Shown here: positions 12,601-23,140 of the stretch, one piece after another
Numbering within the stretch: the first letter of the stretch is position 1
How the letters are laid out: every line of letters begins with the position of its first letter
Assembly (NCBI GenBank): GCA_029204225.1
Contig: CM055111.1
Coordinates: 16,031,019 to 16,095,018 of the forward strand
Direction: 5' to 3'
Source of the DNA: Diphasiastrum complanatum
Taxonomy: Eukaryota > Streptophyta > Lycopodiopsida > Lycopodiales > Lycopodiaceae
DNA length: 64,000 nt
The notes under the pieces: generated by a model
The model's database searches: none
What the model was told of the DNA's origin: nothing
Seen by the model: only the letters and a program-made list of their open reading frames with translations
Made by a program: the position numbers and the translations under genes

Positions 12601-13938
12601 CTTGCTGCAGAGTAGGCACGAATAGAACATCTTCGAGTCATCTGTCTCTATCGTTGGTGTTGAGCCATAGTGAACCAATGTCTTTCACTTGATGTCTAGA
12701 TCCATCTCCAAGAACTATGAATCTTGAGAGATCCGCACTTTTGAAATCAGACATTATTCGTCTTGATGTCACGAAGTGTGGGGTGGCACCTGAATCTAGA
12801 ATCACCTCATGTGTGTCAGACATTGATGTTGCACACACATCTTCACAGATGTAGGCGGTCGAATAATTTCTATTCATTTTTTATTCGCCCATCTTTGAGC
12901 TCTCGGGCTCCTCGAAATAGGAAGAATTATTGTTGTTCTCCTGTCTGTTCTATGTTGATCTGTTTCTTGGGTTCTGGCGGCAATCCATGGCTACATGACC
13001 CTTCTTATGGCAATGGATACACTCAATCTTGGGATTGAGCCAGCAGGTATCTACTGTATGCCCGTCTCTTCTGCATCTCATGAAGGTCTTCTTGTCTGTA
13101 TCTTGTCGTTTCGCCCTCCCTTTGGTCTTCTAGTTGCTCTTGCTGGTCACGATCCTGCCTCTGATTCGACTCCCTCTTAGGCTTGAATTATTTCTTGGAT
13201 TTTTCTCTGTTGTCATAGAGGGCCTGGTCAAAGCCATCCTTGTGATCAAGGTGTTCTCTGGCCTCGACTTCCTCTTGAATCTCGACAATCACTTTTTCGA
13301 GGTTCATGGCGGGATCTTTCGCGAGCAGGGTTCGTGTCGTCTGGAAAGATCTGGGTAAGGCTCTCAACAAATACGTGAGCTCCTTCTCACCTGATATTGC
13401 ATTATCTGCTCCAGAGTTGTGTAGAGATAGAAACAAATCCTTCATATTTCTCATGAAGGAGGTGAGGTCTTTTCCATCCCATTGTAGATTTGTCAACTGA
13501 TCTTCCAACATCATGATCTGACTTTTTTATTTCATCTGAAATCTTGTGAGCAGTGCATCCCACATCCCCTTAGATTTGGAGAGTGTAGCCAGATCAAGTG
13601 TAAGGCTATCTTCGATGGAAAATGATAGCAAGGCTACTACCTTGTCGTTTTTCTCCCTCCATTCGCGTAGCTCCTTGCCTGTTGTTGTAGGCAATTCTTT
13701 TGTGTCATCCACCCAGGAAAAGAGTCCTTCACCCTTGAATATTAAGGATGTCTTAACTTTCCAGGCTAAAAAGTTAGATCCTAAAGAATCAAGTATAGTG
13801 CAGATCTTGCTCTGCATGCTGTTGATTGAAACCATTGTTTCTTGAAGTCTGTTTCCTTGTTGATGGTTGATTGTCTGAATACTTGGCCTCTTGGATCTGA
13901 TAGCTTCTTTTGGCTATGTCAAAATTTGACAGGGTGGG

Positions 13939-13949
13939 CTCTGATACCA
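13939..13949 (-). promoter_or_regulatory. Primer-binding site of the Copia element
   Basis: Minus strand TGGTATCAGAG, one base after the LTR end, complementary to initiator methionine tRNA. Confidence 0.88.
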
Positions 13950-13950
13950 C

Positions 13951-14452
13951 TGAGGAGAATCGCAAGGCAAATCCGGCACGACTCCCTCTCTCAGTTCGAA
14001 TGGAGTTCAGATGCGACCACTAGACATTGCCAACTGAATTGCTCTTACAATCCTCCAGAGTGTATCAGTCATTGCTGATCTACGTTCATAAAATTAATAC
14101 AACATTCGATTTAGTTTCAACCAAATTGCGAAATTCAAAAGAACAAGAAAATTCAGACATACGAAATAAGCAGCATATGCATTCGCATTCAAGATTAGAT
14201 ACAATAAGAAAATTGTCTATATTGATTTCTCTTCTGAATTTCTTCAAGCACTGCATGCGAATCCACGCAGTGCATTGGCGTGAGAGAAACACGGTTCTCT
14301 CACGAGTAATAGTCTTGCTTCACTAGTGGACAGTTGGATCTTTTGATCCTAGACAGAATTGTCTTTGCGCGCAGCCGGACATGTATTCTGTATATCGTCT
14401 TGATTGCTTACCAGCATCGGACTTCTGTATATATTACCCACTGTGTATTATG
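13951..14452 (-). repeat. 5' LTR of the minus-strand Copia element, truncated
   Basis: Matches 9030 to about 9515, then gives way to Copia reverse transcriptase sequence of the neighbouring element at about 14453. Confidence 0.88.
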
Positions 14453-16477
14453 CAAGGTTCGTGAGGAGCAAAAGTGTGCTACTTAAGAGCCTATATGGCT
14501 TGAAGCAAGCACCTTGAGCTTGGTATTCTAGGTTGCATGATTTTCTCTATTCCCTTGGCCTTGTACTAAGTGCTTATGAACCTTCTTTATATTTCAAATG
14601 TAATGAAGGAATGATCATCATCTTGGTGCTTTATGTTGATGACATCATCATGAAGGAATAAGCAAATTAGTAAAAGTTGATTTATCTAGTGAGTTCAAGA
14701 TGGTAGATCTAGGCTTCCTAAAGTTTATACTTGGGATATAAGTGTCTAGAAGTAGCAATTGTACTTTCATAAGTCAATCTAAGTATGCTACTTCCATTTT
14801 TGAAAGATTTGGTATGAAAGATTGTAAGGGGATTGACACCCCTATGGATCATGTTGTGAAAGCAACTAATGAAGGTGATAAAGCATCCTTTCAGGACATC
14901 ACTCTCTTTAGGACGCTTATAGGCTCTCTAATCTATTTAGCCATCACTAGACCTGACTTAAGTTTTTGTGTAAGCAAGTTGAGTCAAAGTATGCAAGCTC
15001 CATTAGTTCATCATTGAAAAAGTGCCAAGAGAGTACTTAGATATGTTTCTAGTACTAGATTTTTTGGCATACTTTATGAAGGATCTAACTTGCACTTGAG
15101 AGCCTACTCGGATTCAGATTTTGCAGGTGAAAAGATGGATAGAAAGTCCATTAGTGCATTTGCAACATTTCTTTGTGGAGGAGTAATATCTTGGCTTTCC
15201 AAAAAGCAAGATACTATCTCACTATCTTCTTGTGAAGCGGAGTACAAGGCATTGACTTCAATAACCAAAGAGCTCCTATGGCTAAGAAGACTCTTGATGG
15301 AGCTACATGTGCTAGAGGCCGAGGAGATCCCTTACATATTTTGTGACAATCAAGCTTCTCAACAAATTGCTTCAAATCCTATCTTCCATGCTAGAACAAA
15401 GCATATTGAGATAGCTCATCACTTTGTGAGGGAGAAGCTACAATCCAAGGAGGTGCAACTACATCATGTACCATCATCCGAATGCATAGTTGATATCTTA
15501 ACCAAGCCATTGTCCAAAGATCCATTTTTTAAGTTAAGATATGCTCTTGGAATTGTAGATAGATGTACATTAGATTTGCCAAGTTAGAAGTGAGGAGGAG
15601 TGTTGAAAATTGTCACTTCTCACTTGACATTGGTTATTGTAAATAATGATCAAACATTAGAACAATGTTGATGATCTGATTTCACACGTGTGGAGCCTGT
15701 TCCCACGTGTGAAAAGATGTACTTTGCATACCTATATATATCTAAATTGATTTTGTATCAATCTAGTTAGTGTGAACATGATATGACTAGTTTTTAGTCA
15801 AGTTGACTAGTCACCTAGAAATTAGCTTTTTCTTGCATGTGCATGAGTAAATGCTCCCACATGGCAAGTGGATGTTCACATGTGTGTATAGAGTTCTAGA
15901 AGATAAGAGTTGACCATTTTCCTTTAGATCCAATTTTGTAGAAAATATTCCTATATTCTAGGAGACTAGCTCCTTGGATTTTAGCAAGATTCTAGAAGGT
16001 CAACTTTGGATAAGGATCAAGGATGGATCAAATGGATAGATCTGAGTGATGTGGCACTCTTCACATGTGTGAAGACCTGGGTAGTTGACTTAACTAAGTT
16101 AAGTGGACTTTCCATGCAATCCCACTGTTGGAATTCGAGCCACTTTGATGTAGGGAAACCTTGGCATGTTTTGCCATATTGCTAATATTGAGATTTTGGT
16201 ATTTTGGACTCATTCTCTCTCTACTCGAGTATTCTAGTGTTGATTTTCCCTCTCTACTTAAGAGCAGCCTATTTTTCACATACTGAGCACTTAGAATTAT
16301 TTCTGACATTCATTCCTCATAGTGAGAAGTTATTTTTTTCAGTCTGTTGTATGCCATTGTGCTCTTGCCTTAGATTTTTCAAGTAATCTGTTCTTTGATC
16401 AATCTTGTGCTTTTACAACACCTCAGTAAGAACCTGTAAGGTGTGTGGTGAAGTTCACACGTGCTAAAAACTTCACA
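14453..16477 (+). mobile_element. Copia retrotransposon, 3' part only
   Basis: Begins within reverse transcriptase (SLYGLKQAP near 14490, VLYVDDIIM near 14625), runs through RNase H to 15587 (SCEAEYKAL, RTKHIEI), then polypurine tract GTGAGGAGGAG and a 3' LTR (15601-16477). Its 5' half is absent. Broken, a few interruptions. Different family from the neighbour at 9030. Confidence 0.92.
15601..16477 (+). repeat. 877-bp Copia 3' LTR with repeated CACATGTG-type palindromes
   Basis: TGTTGAAAATTG at 15601 to AACTTCACA at 16477. Holds palindromic TTCACACGTGTGG (15681), CCCACGTGTGAA (15702), TTCACATGTGTG (15875) and CTTCACATGTGTGAAG (around 16060), echoed in a related LTR at 61411. Confidence 0.85.
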
Positions 16478-17190
16478 ATATGTTGTAGATCGGCTTCTGG
16501 ATGATTGGAATCAATTGGTTCACAACTTATTTCACCCACCTACTAAGCAAACAAACGATTGCAATGTCGCTACAAGTCTCCAACAAATTTGCAGGCCCAA
16601 AGCAACTCCTACTCTTCCTCCTCCCAGAGAAGTTCAAAAAAAGCCTTCAGTCCAGCTCAAGAAGACTGTGAACAATGCATTGATCTTAAGAGCATCATCA
16701 TCATCCGTCGTCGTACTTCGAAACTCTCGTGGGCGTGGGCGTGCTACTCAGGTGCCCACTTCTCTAGACATTCTGAAGAACATCAATTATAAAGCATCTG
16801 TTGTTGCTGCTTGTAAAAAGAATTTTTGGGTAAAATTTAATGGTGAGGTAATAGGCAGACCCATAGTTTGTCGGATTCCTACATCAAGGATTTGGAAGAA
16901 ACAGACGAGGTGCCAGCTATTGAGCCCAAAAGAGGCCAAAAAAGGATTCATAGTCAGATAGAATCATCAAGCTCACAGGGAAAACGATGCGAGCAGTCTA
17001 CAACGTTGATCAACATTAACAAATCATCAAAGCCAAATAATTCAAGTGCAATTGTGGCCACTAATTAGCAACGCAGTCAGCGGCCCGAACGTTCTCTTTT
17101 ATAGGTTGTCACCTCTGTGCTGCATGGATTTACATAAGGGCTTACTAAGCTGATGCATCCTCAACTCAAGTAAAGTGAGACACTGGAAGC
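16478..17190. other. Unassigned stretch with one open frame
   Basis: A plus frame at 16461-16961 begins inside the LTR and gives a Ser/Pro/Lys-rich sequence (QYVVDRLLDDWNQLVHNLF near its start). I recognise no domain. It could be a fragment of a host gene into which the Copia element inserted, or chance. Confidence 0.35.
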
Positions 17191-17656
17191 AGAGGCAAAT
17201 TGCAATTGACCTACATTTTGAAGATATGCATTGCTGCAACCACTTAGTTTTTTTTTATCAGACAACTTTTGTTGTTAACATTCTCTGCTAATAAACACCT
17301 TCGACTATTGACGTGGTTTTTTAATCAGACAGCTTTTGTTGTTAACATTCTCTGCCAATAAACACCTTCGACTAATGACGAAGAGGACATAATTCAGTAA
17401 TTCTGACCACTGATCAAACGTAACAATCTCAATAACATAGGGTTAATAAATGCCTTCATAATAGACCTAAAACGTGTGTTATTGAGGTTGTTACATTTGA
17501 TTAGTGGTTAGAATTACTGAATTATGTCCCCTTTGACATTAGTCGAAGGTGTTTATTGGCAGAGAATGTTCACAACAAAAGCAATCTGATAAAAAAAAAC
17601 TGCGTGGTTGCAACAATGCATATCTTCAAAATGCAAGTCAATTGCAATTTGCCTCT
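17191..17656. repeat. Fold-back (inverted-repeat) element, 466 bp
   Basis: AGAGGCAAATTGCAATTGAC at 17191 is inverted at the right end (GTCAATTGCAATTTGCCTCT, ending 17656). The arms pair over most of their length, with a spacer near 17435-17480. The left arm carries an internal tandem duplication with a 67-bp offset (from about 17259 and 17326). No target duplication is obvious. Confidence 0.85.
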
Positions 17657-17997
17657 ATATCAAACTTTGAGAGATGATAAACCCTCATTACGGGACTAAA
17701 GACAATTGAGATATTCAGAAAACTGGTGGTGTTTGCTTCACAAGACTTCTTTTCAATATCAAGAAAGTCCAATGGATAAATCCAGAAAGGGTTTTCTGGT
17801 ATTCTTACATGATTCTTATCCATAAACAAATTGATGTTTGGATTATTAATGAAGCAGATGTCATCAATATATCTAAATGAGTGAAAGAAATCATTCATCC
17901 ATGTTATGAGCCCTAATTTGGCTAATCTTTTTATAAATTGAAATTCAAAAAATGCAAGATACCAGTTACACCATGTTGGTGAGGATGAGAATTCCAA
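17638..17997 (-). mobile_element. Penelope-like reverse transcriptase fragment
   Basis: A 119-residue frame with SSSPTWCNWYLAFFEFQF, then the catalytic box FRYIDDICFINNPN, then IYPLDFLDIEKK and SFLNISI. The RYIDD box followed by the IYP...SFL(D/N) arrangement is characteristic of Penelope-like elements rather than LTR elements (YVDD) or LINEs (FADD). Only part of the palm domain remains; no GIY-YIG nuclease is seen. The last residues fall in the fold-back repeat, which may be a decayed terminal repeat of this element. Confidence 0.68.
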
Positions 17998-18302
17998 CGT
18001 GTTACGGCATTTCCCACTCAGGGGATCAAAGCAAAGGGGAAAACAACATAACAGGATACAACACCACTATGTGTTCAGTGTCGTGTTGTTACGAGAATGG
18101 TCGTACACGTCTCAAACACAAAGCTAACTAGGGGATCCCTGACATGTTCTATCGACCAAGCCGTACCTCTATAGCTAATAGAGGTTTTCCAGGCCTCTAG
18201 AGACATAGCCTATAAAGGGTTATACTCACTTCCTCAGTCTTCTTGAAACTCACGACCTGCACTAGTTGAGATATTTCCTCTCTAATCTGAGGTGGAGTAA
18301 CC
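17998..18302. other. No recognisable gene
   Basis: Lies upstream of the Penelope-like fragment on minus. No domain and no repeat partner in the window found. Confidence 0.45.
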
Positions 18303-18506
18303 TCAAAGAACCATAGGGTCGATATCATTTCCATCATAGCATAAAATATGATCAAAACTTCCTTGAATATATTTCATCACTCTCTTTAATGCTTTCCAAT
18401 GTAAAATCCTAGGATTAGACATGAATTGACTCAATGTGCTAAGAATGTATGCTAAATCTGGTCTAGTGCATAGCATGGCATACATTATTTTAACATTTGT
18501 TATCAA
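18303..18506 (-). mobile_element. Copia fragment (reverse transcriptase/RNase H junction)
   Basis: MYAMLCTRPDLAYILSTLSQ followed by WKALKRVMKYIQGS is the conserved Copia segment between reverse transcriptase and RNase H. Isolated fragment of about 200 bp. Confidence 0.85.
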
Positions 18507-18839
18507 ATGAAATTTGTTATTGTAATATCTAGTAAATTCAATTTTCTAGCATTAGAGGAATTTGTTTCTAATAAGGCTCGTGTGAGAGCACTTAAAACGC
18601 CAATGTAGAGAAAGTTACAAAAAATAGAGTTTAGTATTATTGGAGATGTTAGTAAGTGTCTTCAAGGTCTAGGAAATGAAGCCCCCTCAAAAAAGTTGTG
18701 GAGGATAGAGAAGGAAAAAAATGAAAGAGCTAAACATATCAAGATTCAAGTTGTGTTATAAAAAAAGATGTGATTAGAACATCAACGCCTTCCACATGTG
18801 GGAGACAGTTCATCCATGGAGTTAAAAAAAAAAAAGATT

Positions 18840-19200
18840 TTTCGCGACTAGAGGCGAGCATCAGGAATTCCGAATGCACTCTATTAGTGGGGATTCCAAA
18901 TGACGCAATTGTTTGGAAAGAAAAGTTAGGATCTGGAACATTTGGATCATGTTTTAAAATAAAAAGCATCAGAATTTTTTTTCCCCGAAGGAGTTGTTTT
19001 TGTTGCAAAGAGATACAAAGGTGAGCAGCAAGACAGATTAAACTCTTTCGCACAAGAGGTCAACATTGATATTGCATATAGGGGAATTGTGCGCAATACA
19101 TAACGACCTCCTTTGGTCTCTTGTACTTCAATGGAGGTAGTGTGGATGATTTGATGATGAAGCTACCATTCAAGAATGGATTGTTCAGAAGAGCCATGGA
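18840..19200 (+). pseudogene. Protein kinase pseudogene fragment
   Basis: VWKEKLGSGTFGSCFKI (about 18908-18961) is a glycine-rich ATP-binding loop. In another frame just after comes GVVFVAKRYKGEQQDRLNSF (about 18982-19041), matching the subdomain II lysine strand, then EVNIDI, and around 19110-19150 LLYFNGGSVDDLM, like the hinge region. The frame shifts at a T-run near 18973-18980 and again later, and the C-lobe is missing. Likely a duplicated or captured host kinase piece; the nearby Helitron makes capture possible. Confidence 0.6.
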
Positions 19201-19417
19201 AAATCTGCGGGGGAATGGTAAGGTGAAGGGTCCTCGACCACAGACCCTGTTATTTCTTCAGATGAGATGGTCAAAATCAAATCGGTTTGCGACCATGTGT
19301 GTGGCTTCTCACATGCCTTGGTGCAAACCATGACATTTCCACATCATGACCAAACGTTGTTAACATTCCAAGACACTGAAAATAACCCTCAAAGTTTTCA
19401 ATTTTTACTTTATGTAA

Positions 19418-20595
19418 TTACGTTTTTGAAAACTCCACATCAGAGTCATCACACTCAACCACACTATCAGCACTATAAAACATGCAAGAATCACCAAGAA
19501 GTTGCTCAACTACTTTCGAATTGACCTCATCCACGTTTTTATTCAACGAGGTCAATATTGCATGTCTTCTTAAAACAATCAACTTACCTAACGGAGACTG
19601 TTTCAAGATGTTGCATGTTGAGCTTTCATTCAATTCCATATGAGGAATTCTAAATCTAGAGTGCGCAGTCCTATCACCTTTCATTAACAATGTGGCGATC
19701 TTTGACGATGCAACTATCAGTGCTATCCAATCTTGTGCATGCACATATGACAACATGATACTATACATAAACGTCTTACCCGTACCACTTGGACCATCTA
19801 CACAGAACACTCCACCCACGTACCACACTTTCAAAAACCATGCGCTGATCGACATTCAATCTCTCGATGTCAGCCTTTACCTTTGAAAGAGTCTTGTCGA
19901 GAAATATCTCTTCGCAAAATAGTGGAGAAAATTTGACATCGCTATCAGGAAGTGTGAAGCCAAAATTTTTCAACGACTTTCCCAAAGCCTGTATGTGCAT
20001 TTTCACGTCTAGAAGAGCCCTATCTATCATAATTTGACTCACAGTAATGGTCTCGCACGTTACTGGTTGTCCTAACTCCTCCGTGTAATAAATTTTCTAC
20101 TTAATGAGGACCTATACACTTCCAAAGATCTAATGGGTCAGAAGGGACACATGTCAAAAGAAGTATAGCGAACATGAGCCGAAGTTCCGAGGAGTCCATC
20201 ACAACACTGCCTCCAGCAGGCAATTACTCCATTCCATCGCATCCTTTATTAGAAGTCTATGCTTGCAAGCATCTCTGAATGACAAAAACAACTCACCATC
20301 AAGTAAGCAGGTCCTCAAAACTTGTTGCACCTCTGACGTAAGAGCAAAAGAACTCGCAAACAAAATTGCTCTCCTTTGGACAGATTGTCAAAATACATAA
20401 GTCCATTGCTCGGAATGGATGTGCATTCATTCTATGGGTCCTCCTTTGCACTCTCTTGTTGTAAATGTAAAATCGCGACAAGTCTTGGTTCAACAACTCT
20501 CGGGCCTCCGAATCGCCACTTCTATTCAACTCTAAAAAAGTTGTCAAATTGATATTCGAATGACCTTCTACGACCTCCTCTATCGGATCCCTCAT
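19418..20595 (-). mobile_element. Helitron helicase (Pif1-like) fragments
   Basis: Minus strand: NINLTTFLELNRSGDSEARE and YVRGATSFEDLLT (20595-20299), then LDKTLSKVKADIERLNVDQR (20042-19776), then the Walker A motif VDGPSGTGKTFMY and GDRTAHSRFRIP (19855-19418). These are in the order of the Pif1-type helicase of plant Helitron RepHel proteins. Frames are interrupted and the Rep nuclease part is missing. The upstream end stops at the Copia LTR starting 20598. Confidence 0.9.
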
Positions 20596-20597
20596 TA

Positions 20598-21760
20598 TGT
20601 TGGATTATTCTCCTTCTGACTAATCGACTAATAGGCTTTAATCCGCATCCATTGGTTATCTAGTTCTGCGGATTTTCCATGTTTTTATACAGTCTACAAA
20701 ATTAGAAGTGTTTTTACATAGTCAACAAGAAATACACAGAGTTTGACAATAGTGTCACATTTTTTGCCTGTCGGGAATTGAGAGTAAATATGCAGTCACA
20801 TTTTTCGCTTTTTTCAAAGTTCCTCAAATGTTAAGGAAATGACTCTGGCAAAGTATGAGGCTACCCTAAATCAGATTTAAGGACGTTGTCGGGTTTTTCG
20901 CAAAATGCTGACACTGTCATCTTTTTACAACACCTTTCGCCTATGGCAGTTTTAGTTCATTTTTGCAAACAGACAATTTTGGTTCATTTATGCAAACAGA
21001 CTGTTTACGGCCAATTTCCACCGCTTATTATCAATCAATTCCTAAGAAGGAACTGGATGAATGCTAGCGAACACCAGCCAACTGGCGATTGCATTTGATG
21101 ACCTGATTTCTTAGTATATATAGTTGTTCATATTTATTCAGTTTTCAAATTAAGAAGTTCAACATTCAAAGAAGAAGCATTTGAATAGTTAGCTCTCCCT
21201 CTCTCTCAAGTTTGCGAGCTTGAACACTCCTGAGTATTCTAGCTCACTTCTTAGAGTTGTTTTAGATATTGCTATTGCGCTACTGCTTATCAGCATTGTG
21301 CTTAATTCAGACTTTCATTTTAGCTGCTCAACAATAGCATAGAGTACTTCTATTTCATTTTCATACTGAATCAATATTATCTTTTATTGTGTTCAACTTC
21401 GTCTCAGAATGTATGCATTTCTGTAGTTCTTCGCGACAAAATTATTTGTCTAGTGTTTCACGACTAATTATTTGTCTAGTGATTCGCGGCAAATTATTTG
21501 TTTGATAATTCAATGCATTATTGTTTGGCTATGTAGTCACTGTAGTACTGATGATTTCAAAGCTAGTTACTATAAGATCAAACGTGATTTTTATCACCAT
21601 TGTTTTGTTTGAAATTGATAGGTGTAGTCATGGATAGAGAAAGAGGAAGATAGTTTATTCCGCTGTGCACGAAAAGTTTTCTTTCTAGATGTTCGAATAA
21701 TTTTCATTCGAGTTCATTTTTTTTGAGTTCGACCTATCTTCTGCACACTTGTTTTCGACA
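20598..21760 (+). repeat. Copia 5' LTR (about 1.16 kb)
   Basis: TG at 20598 to CA at 21760, with TATATATAG at about 21114 as a probable promoter. A related but degraded minus-strand copy lies in RSP3 intron 1. Confidence 0.65.
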
Positions 21761-21761
21761 T

Positions 21762-21794
21762 TGTATCAGAGCATACCGACATGGTATCAGAGCG
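21762..21794 (+). promoter_or_regulatory. Primer-binding site region, doubled
   Basis: TGTATCAGAGC just after the LTR end, and a second ATGGTATCAGAGC at 21781-21793. Two copies in a row is unusual. Confidence 0.7.
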
Positions 21795-22710
21795 GTATAA
21801 TCAATTCAAATTACTATCAAAGGTCTTACATGTTCCTAAACTCTCTACAAATCTGTTATCAGTAAGTAGAATTACAGATCTAGGTCATAAGGTAGAATTC
21901 AAATCTGATTAATGCAAAATTGTTGGTAGGAGTAATAAGATCCTTGCACTCGGCATGAGGCAGGCATTGTGGATTGGCACACTGTTATTCTGAGTCTAGT
22001 CAAGTCTTGAAAACCTTTGTTCTAGTCAATAAAGCATTGTTATGGCATCATCACTTAGGACACTTGAATTATGCATATGTTTTGAACATGTCCAAACAAT
22101 CCATGGTTCTTGAGCTCAACTATCCTTCTGGTAAGGTCAATCTCCCTGTCTGTCATAGTTGCATATTTGGAAAGCAGGCTAGGATTCCTTTTAGATCAAA
22201 CCTAGGCATGTAGCAAAAGGTCTGTTAGGGTGTTGTTCATACAGATATATGTGGACCTATGCAAACTCCTTCATTGCTAGATGCAAAGTATTTCATTACT
22301 TTTATTGATGAATTCTCCAGAAGAACAGTTGTTTATTTCATTAAACAAATTTCAGAGGCTCTCATCAAATTCAGACAATTCAAAGAGCATGTTGAGAATC
22401 AAACTGGCAAACGAATCAGAGCACTAAGGTCAGATAATGGGGGAGAATACATCTCCACCAAATTTAAGGAGTATTGCCTTAACAATAGCACTGAGCAACA
22501 ATACATTACCTCCTATTCTCCTCAGTCAAATGGTCTTGATGAGAGAAAGAACAGAACCTTAGTTGAATCAGCAAAGTGCATGTTATCACATGCGACACTT
22601 CCAAAGTGCTTTTGAGTTGAAGCTGTTTCAACAACAACCTATATTTAGAACATATGTCCGACTAAAGGTCTCTCAGAAAAAACATCATTCGAAGTTTGGA
22701 CAGGTACCAA

Positions 22711-22990
22711 ATCTTCTTTATCAAATTTAACATTCTCCCGCATGATTTGAGCAACATTTTTGAAATGTTGTGCAAATGAATTCACATCCATCATTATGAT
22801 TTGCAAAAGGGAGAGAACGTCATGTCTAAGATCAAGATTCAAAGATCATCTCTGATCTAATTGCAAATCATCACCATCCATAATGTAGATTTGTGAAAAT
22901 GAGGGTCTATCTAAGGGCAACAAACCACCAATATGATGATACAACTGACTAGACACTCTGAATGTATATGCACCATCTACAGAGTTGGCA
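22711..22990 (-). mobile_element. Helitron N-terminal domain fragment
   Basis: Minus strand YTFRVSSQLYHHIGGLLPLD followed by FSQIYIMDGDDLQ and, further on, MMDVNSFAQHFKNVAQIM. This follows the Helitron-like N domain (FRVxGQxYHxIGxLLP, then QxYIxD, then NPYVxxF). Same strand as the helicase fragments at 19418-20595, so the two are plausibly parts of one Helitron separated by the Copia insertion. Confidence 0.75.
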
Positions 22991-23140
22991 GTGGATCTAT
23001 CTACATTCATCCCAAGAGATGCCCTGCCTTCGCCTATTTTTAGCGTCTCTCCAACAGTGAACCCTGCTGTTTTTTTTCCAGCAATCCATCCTTCCAGCTC
23101 CAGCTTCATCTGCATTTTTTCCCTAGTTTTCTCCATCGCA

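Larger units (their letters stand above)
9030..14452 (-). mobile_element. Copia retrotransposon, near full length, minus strand, broken
   Basis: Reading on minus from 14452: 5' LTR (13951-14452, cut short), primer-binding site, gag (about 13835-13188), zinc-knuckle and protease region (about 12877-12400, DSGATPHFV), integrase (12386-11601, with GAG-pre-integrase CDACLKGKMS and HNGVAERKN), reverse transcriptase (11070-10263, YVDDTLIL), RNase H (10254-9676), 3' LTR (9669-9030). Several interruptions; LTR copies clearly differ, so it is older than the Gypsy element at 2510. Confidence 0.93.
20598..22710 (+). mobile_element. Copia retrotransposon 5' part, apparently inserted in the Helitron
   Basis: 5' LTR 20598-21760 (TGTTGGATT...TTCGACA), then primer-binding-site-like sequence, protease/spacer region (about 21800-21960), GAG-pre-integrase (WHHHLGHLN, CHSCIFGKQ) and integrase core (VHTDICGPM, RSDNGGEYIS, SPQSNGLDERKN) to about 22700. 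Ends abruptly where Helitron sequence resumes. Broken. Confidence 0.85.

Noticed and set aside
17191-17656. CRISPR-like or satellite array.
   Set aside because: Only two direct units and two inverted arms; no regular spacers. It is a fold-back repeat.
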